From Planctomycetota bacterium (GTDB lineage Bacteria; Planctomycetota; Phycisphaerae; WQYP01; JAJZKY01): a stretch of DNA of 8,936 nt. Under the pieces are notes generated by a model. That model had not been told where the DNA came from, made no database searches, and saw only the letters and a list, made by a program, of their open reading frames with translations. The stretch covers positions 1-8,936 of the forward strand of contig JAJZKY010000158.1 of NCBI GenBank assembly GCA_021803885.1, read 5' to 3'. The translations under genes and the position numbers were made by a program. This document shows, piece by piece, positions 6,222 through 8,936 of the stretch; position 1 is the first letter of the stretch; every line of letters starts with the position of its first letter.

Positions 6222-6224
6222 TCA
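6195..6224 (-). other. in-frame UGA-C followed by tandem-repeat hairpin
   Basis: The stop is TGA (6224-6222) followed by C. Seven nt further on, ATACGTAT (6214-6207), loop CTCG and ATACGTAT (6202-6195) form an 8-bp stem-loop. The arms come from a near-perfect 12-nt tandem repeat (CGATACGTATCT then CGATACGTATAC) that encodes DTYL-DTYT. UGA-C is the leakiest stop context, and a downstream stem is a known readthrough aid. That this happens here is inference only. Confidence 0.45.
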
Positions 6225-8699
6225 TGCCGGCAAGCCATCTACAGCTCCGGTCGTATCTTTGCCAGGATTAAATGCTCCATGTCCAGGTGCAATAATACGC
6301 AACGGGGCATAAGGAGATTGAGCCAATCCTTGAAATTCAACAGGCACACTTGCAATATATTGAGCAAAGATTTCTTGCCGCGTGCTTGCTGTACCTTCAT
6401 TAATTGGGAATCCAACAGTGGCATTAAAGTTATCCAATCCCTGTACGTTCAATTCCAATGGAAGGCCAAACATATCCACCTGTCCATTGTTAATCCAAAT
6501 ACCAGGATTGCCACTTGTCGGCGAGTTAATGTCAAACTCTGCAAAATCAAATACTGTTTGCAGGTTTGGATCGGACTGATTGTTGAAATTCGGACCAGCA
6601 TATCCAGTTCCCTGATATTGAATCAGAACTGGATTGTTAATGCTGAAGTATATTCTCGCGGACAGAATTGCAGGAACAGTTACTGAACTGACCTGATCTA
6701 AACGCAAGCCATAGTTTGCATACATGAGTCCATCAGGTTCAGAGATCGTATTATCCGACTCTTGCATATCAACTAGCTGCCCCTGAGCATTGACATGGAT
6801 ATATGTTCCAGGACTATTGGGATCCTGCCCAATAATCATCCAATATATTTGGTCATTTGCATATTCACCTTTAGAGTTATTTTGCACCGTGAACGTAGTC
6901 ATGCCGTTCCAGGTACTTTGATTGAGGCTTTGCAATACATAAGTACCCGAAGCCACACTCGACATCGTTCCGTTCAAATATGCTACTGCGTTCACAGTTG
7001 TTGTCCCTACCGGCAATGGAATTCCTATGCCTGCAGAGAACCGCGGTGAAGATGTAGTTGGAGTGGTTCCATCCAGCGTGTAATAGACAATTGCACCCGG
7101 TGTTGGAGAGACCAGCCAGAGATAGAGTTCGTTTTGATATGTTCCAGATGGCGCAGAGAATACGGGAGCCTGCACAGCACAACCAGAGCAGCTAATGATA
7201 TATGTGGAAACTGCCGCCGGAGACTGCTGGCTACCGTTAATAGCCTTAGCGCTTATGGACATTGAGCTAGCCACGCTAATCGGAGTTCCTGCATACAAAA
7301 CAGTATCCTTATTCCCGACTATAGGCGTTGCTCCATCTGTTGTGTAGTATATTTCGGTTCCGGAAGGCCACGAAGACTGGGAATTGATGGTTACACTCTG
7401 CCCAGACGCGTAGGTACCTCCCGCAGGCGTAAACGTTGGCAAGGCAATGGTTGGAGTACAAGATCCCGTTGTGCTGGACCCGCAGAAGGAATGCGAAAAC
7501 TGCGTTCCTGGAGCATTGATGGGAGCATTGATATTGGTCCCATTGGCTTGCGTATAGGTGAAGAAGAATGTGACTACATCTCCGGTTTGCAGCCCTGTGA
7601 TGGGGGCAGAAGCCCAGTTCTCCGTTGATCCGCTCACCGGAGACAACGTTGGACTGGTTTGAGGTTGCAGCACAGTTCCACTGGAATTGGTTACGCTATA
7701 GGTAATGATGGGGGCCGAAAGTATGTTTTTCGGCATCACCCACGTTAGATCCAAGTAAATTACCAAGGAAGAGCTTCCCTCTTCAACTACATTATATGAA
7801 TAATTTGTAAGTGAAGATACGGTTAGTGTTGCTGTAGACACACTTGAGTTCAAATAGCCGTTGGCAATTGCAATGGCGTTTACGGTTGTTGTACTCGATA
7901 CCGAAAATGCACCGCTGTACAGCTGGGAGGATGTTGTTGGCTGCGTTCCATTCGTCGTGTAATAGATCGCAGCGCCCGGAGTCCCATCACTCAACGTAAC
8001 GGTCTGCGTTGACGTGAAAGTACCCGTCCCGGGAGAAATTACTGGTGGCGCTGCCTGTTGTTCAGCAGCGGTGATTGAGATTGCAGCCGAAGCTACGCTG
8101 GAATTGGTGTAGCCACTCTCTACGGCGATGGCATTGATGGTAGCGCTGGCCGACAGAGTAAAGGCTCCGCTATACAGCGTGGATCCAGTTGTCGGCTGCG
8201 TGCCGTCGGTCGTGTAATAGATCGCCGCTCCCGATGTCGCGTCGCTCAAGGTCACCGTCTGCGGAGAGCTGTAGCTGCCCGCTCCCGGCGTGATTGTCGG
8301 CGTGGCTACCGTCTGCGTGCTCCCCGATGAACTCCGCGTCCAGTTGGGGAAGCTGACCGTGTTTTGGACACCGTTCACCTGGTAGGTGACGCTGTAGGCA
8401 ACGGTCAACGGTGCGCCGCTGACCACCAAGGGAACCTCTGGTGGCTGAATCGTGTATGTAAAGGTTCCGCTCGACCCTGACATCGTGTCATTCAGCTGCC
8501 CGGAACTTGAGCTGCCGCTGGTGACCGTGAAATGCACGATGGCCAACGTCGCCCCGGATTCATTGAAGTTCACAGACAATGAGCTTCCGTTATCCACAAT
8601 TGTGGCCGTTTGCGCGGATGCACGTGGAAGGATACATCCAACGCATACCAACAGCAGAGTAATGGAGTAAAGGCGCATTTTCTTTTTCATGATTTCCAT
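6222..8699 (-). CDS. secreted multidomain GH64 beta-1,3-glucanase, part before in-frame TGA
   Basis: This is the 825-residue upstream part of a secreted beta-1,3-glucan hydrolase. ATG 8699 is chosen because AAGGA (8714-8710) lies 10 nt upstream and a signal peptide follows (MEIMKKKMRLYS, hydrophobic core, cleavage likely after PRASA at residue 29). Domains, numbered from this Met: CBM56-like sandwich about 32-125; chitobiase C-terminal-type repeats at 133-208 and 217-295 (each IYYTTxGTQPTT); second CBM56-like domain about 300-410 (GLQTGDVVTFFFTY); further repeats at 421-502 and 510-589. GH64 starts near 597. Likely catalytic residues are E721 (FDFAEF) and D742 (GQVDMFGLPL), by analogy with the Glu/Asp pair of Streptomyces GH64. 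The frame stops at TGA 6224-6222 inside the GH64 domain, so this product alone should be non-functional. Confidence 0.85.
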   Translation of the reverse strand: MEIMKKKMRLYSITLLLVCVGCILPRASAQTATIVDNGSSLSVNFNESGATLAIVHFTVTSGSSSSGQLNDTMSGSSGTFTYTIQPPEVPLVVSGAPLTVAYSVTYQVNGVQNTVSFPNWTRSSSGSTQTVATPTITPGAGSYSSPQTVTLSDATSGAAIYYTTDGTQPTTGSTLYSGAFTLSASATINAIAVESGYTNSSVASAAISITAAEQQAAPPVISPGTGTFTSTQTVTLSDGTPGAAIYYTTNGTQPTTSSQLYSGAFSVSSTTTVNAIAIANGYLNSSVSTATLTVSSLTNYSYNVVEEGSSSLVIYLDLTWVMPKNILSAPIITYSVTNSSGTVLQPQTSPTLSPVSGSTENWASAPITGLQTGDVVTFFFTYTQANGTNINAPINAPGTQFSHSFCGSSTTGSCTPTIALPTFTPAGGTYASGQSVTINSQSSWPSGTEIYYTTDGATPIVGNKDTVLYAGTPISVASSMSISAKAINGSQQSPAAVSTYIISCSGCAVQAPVFSAPSGTYQNELYLWLVSPTPGAIVYYTLDGTTPTTSSPRFSAGIGIPLPVGTTTVNAVAYLNGTMSSVASGTYVLQSLNQSTWNGMTTFTVQNNSKGEYANDQIYWMIIGQDPNSPGTYIHVNAQGQLVDMQESDNTISEPDGLMYANYGLRLDQVSSVTVPAILSARIYFSINNPVLIQYQGTGYAGPNFNNQSDPNLQTVFDFAEFDINSPTSGNPGIWINNGQVDMFGLPLELNVQGLDNFNATVGFPINEGTASTRQEIFAQYIASVPVEFQGLAQSPYAPLRIIAPGHGAFNPGKDTTGAVDGLPA
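6933..7172 (-). repeat. chitobiase-C-type domain repeat 4
   Basis: Encodes residues 510-589: QAPVFSAPSGTYQNELYLWL, then GAIVYYTLDGTTPTTSSPRF and TTTVNAVAYLNG. It is the last repeat before the catalytic domain. CSGC between repeats 3 and 4 (about residues 503-506) may form a disulphide. Confidence 0.65.
7194..7439 (-). repeat. chitobiase-C-type domain repeat 3
   Basis: Encodes residues 421-502: LPTFTPAGGTYASGQSVTIN, then TEIYYTTDGATP and a SMSISAKAI strand. It is more diverged than repeats 1 and 2, with an extra loop (IVGNKDT) after the TTDG motif. It follows the second CBM56-like domain. Confidence 0.65.
7815..8051 (-). repeat. chitobiase-C-type domain repeat 2
   Basis: Encodes residues 217-295, beginning PPVISPGTGTFTSTQTVTLS and carrying AAIYYTTNGTQPTT and YSGAFSVSSTTTVNAIA. 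It is close to repeat 1 in protein and in DNA (both contain gtgtaatagatcgc on the plus strand), which points to a fairly recent tandem duplication. Confidence 0.75.
8076..8303 (-). repeat. chitobiase-C-type domain repeat 1
   Basis: Encodes residues 133-208 of the GH64 protein: PTITPGAGSYSSPQTVTLSD, then a block with AAIYYTTDGTQPTT and YSGAFTLSASATINAIA. These are beta-sandwich linker modules of the type attached to many secreted glycoside hydrolases. It is clearly GC-richer at the DNA level than repeats 3 and 4 and is the closest match to repeat 2. Confidence 0.75.
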
Positions 8700-8746
8700 A
8701 TTGCTACCGTCCTTGAGTACCAATCCTTGGGAGATCTAGCGACATC

Positions 8747-8764
8747 GGACAATCATGGACAATC
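8747..8764. repeat. direct repeat with 10-bp period upstream of GH64 gene
   Basis: GGACAATC occurs at 8747-8754 and again at 8757-8764, one helical turn apart, about 50-65 nt before the GH64 start codon. On the minus strand this reads GATTGTCC twice, and a TTGTCC-N18-TAGATC arrangement there is a weak promoter-like match. It is a possible activator site or promoter; no known regulator is recognised. Confidence 0.3.
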
Positions 8765-8934
8765 CCCGTAATGCAGCCTTGATTGAGATGTGGCATCTGT
8801 CACCTGTACACCCGCTTCGCCACTATTGGAAACGTTATAACGGTTACACAAGGGCTACACGGCAAGGCTACAAGGTGTTTCACCTGCAACTAAATGAAAA
8901 ACATTGCCGTTACATCCGCCTCATCTCCGCGTAA
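8755..8934 (+). CDS. doubtful 59-codon ORF divergent from GH64 gene
   Basis: ATG 8755 to TAA 8932-8934 encodes 59 residues starting MDNPRNAALIEMWHLSP, with a basic, His/Tyr-rich remainder. Only GGA at 8747-8749 could act as a ribosome site. The ORF lies across the presumed GH64 promoter region and has no recognised domain. It is most likely chance; it is listed because the 237-nt region 8700-8936 holds no other candidate gene. Confidence 0.12.
   Translation: MDNPRNAALIEMWHLSPVHPLRHYWKRYNGYTRATRQGYKVFHLQLNEKHCRYIRLISA
8835..8848. promoter_or_regulatory. LacI-family operator-like (cre-like) palindrome
   Basis: On the minus strand TGTAACCGTTATAA fits the LacI/CcpA-type pattern TGWAANCGNTWNCA at 13 of 14 positions, about 136 nt upstream of the GH64 start. 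It overlaps the perfect 10-bp palindrome CGTTATAACG (8833-8842). LacI-family control of a glucanase gene would be unsurprising, but no regulator gene is in the window and one such site can occur by chance. Confidence 0.3.
8873..8885. repeat. short perfect dyad AGGTG-TTT-CACCT
   Basis: Two 5-bp arms separated by 3 nt, upstream of the other elements in the GH64 5' region. Nearby, GGCTACA occurs twice about 14 nt apart (within 8850-8872). No matching regulator is known to me. Confidence 0.25.
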
Positions 8935-8936
8935 TC

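Noticed and set aside
6222..6224. Selenocysteine at the TGA
   Set aside because: No Sec is known in GH64. The downstream stem is short, with a CUCG loop and no typical bacterial SECIS features, and no Sec machinery is visible.
6222..6224. Alternative genetic code with TGA read as Trp
   Set aside because: motA (2835-2837), motB (3773-3775) and the glycosylase gene (4925-4927) end in TGA at the expected protein ends, and Trp is TGG throughout.
6174..6686. 170-codon plus-strand frame opposite the GH64 domain
   Set aside because: Antisense to a well-recognised GH64 region; no domain or ribosome site.
8603..8699. Lipoprotein signal in the GH64 protein
   Set aside because: The segment VCVGC lacks the usual Leu at -3, while PRASA followed by Gln gives a better signal peptidase I site.
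1..8936. CRISPR arrays, tRNA/rRNA genes, transposases or prophage genes
   Set aside because: No regularly spaced repeats, no structured RNA gene pattern and no mobile-element protein were recognised on either strand.

Overview
The window reads as a chromosomal segment of a flagellated, polysaccharide-degrading Gram-negative bacterium. An Acidobacteriota (Terriglobia/Acidobacteriaceae-type) origin is my best guess. It rests on the gene mix (FlbD-MotA-MotB next to a TPR protein, a MagIII-like glycosylase and RdgB, plus a large secreted GH64 enzyme with chitobiase-type repeats) and on a moderately GC-rich backbone. This is inference; there is no rRNA or other phylogenetic marker here.

Positions 1-2837 and on to 3775 form a motility block. 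A flagellin gene (fliC) runs leftwards and leaves the window before its C-terminus is complete. Divergent from it, flbD-motA-motB run rightwards and are tightly packed; motA and motB overlap by ATGA, and a possible 23-codon ORF bridges flbD and motA. The intergenic region 1335-1645 carries a near-consensus sigma-28 (FliA) promoter for fliC and a weaker sigma-28-like promoter for flbD-motAB. The fliC leader is unusually rich in GGA, which suggests CsrA control. The logic is that filament protein and stator are made together late in flagellar assembly.

Positions 3816-5592 hold a compact rightward housekeeping set: a small TPR protein, an HhH-GPD DNA glycosylase of the MagIII/endonuclease III-like type, and the XTP/dITP pyrophosphatase RdgB. 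The last two both deal with damaged or deaminated nucleotides.

Positions 5613-8699 hold a leftward gene for a very large secreted protein: signal peptide, CBM56-like domain, two chitobiase-C-type repeats, a second CBM56-like domain, two more repeats, then a GH64 beta-1,3-glucanase domain. A single in-frame TGA (6222-6224) cuts the GH64 domain. The frame stays open and family-like for 182 further codons, and a 13-bp stem plus T-tract terminator follows. The TGA is in a UGA-C context and is followed 7 nt later by an 8-bp hairpin built from a tandem repeat. This is either a very recent nonsense pseudogenisation (or sequencing error) or stop-codon readthrough; it is the most interesting point in the window. 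The upstream region 8700-8936 has repeat and palindrome elements that look regulatory but no convincing gene.
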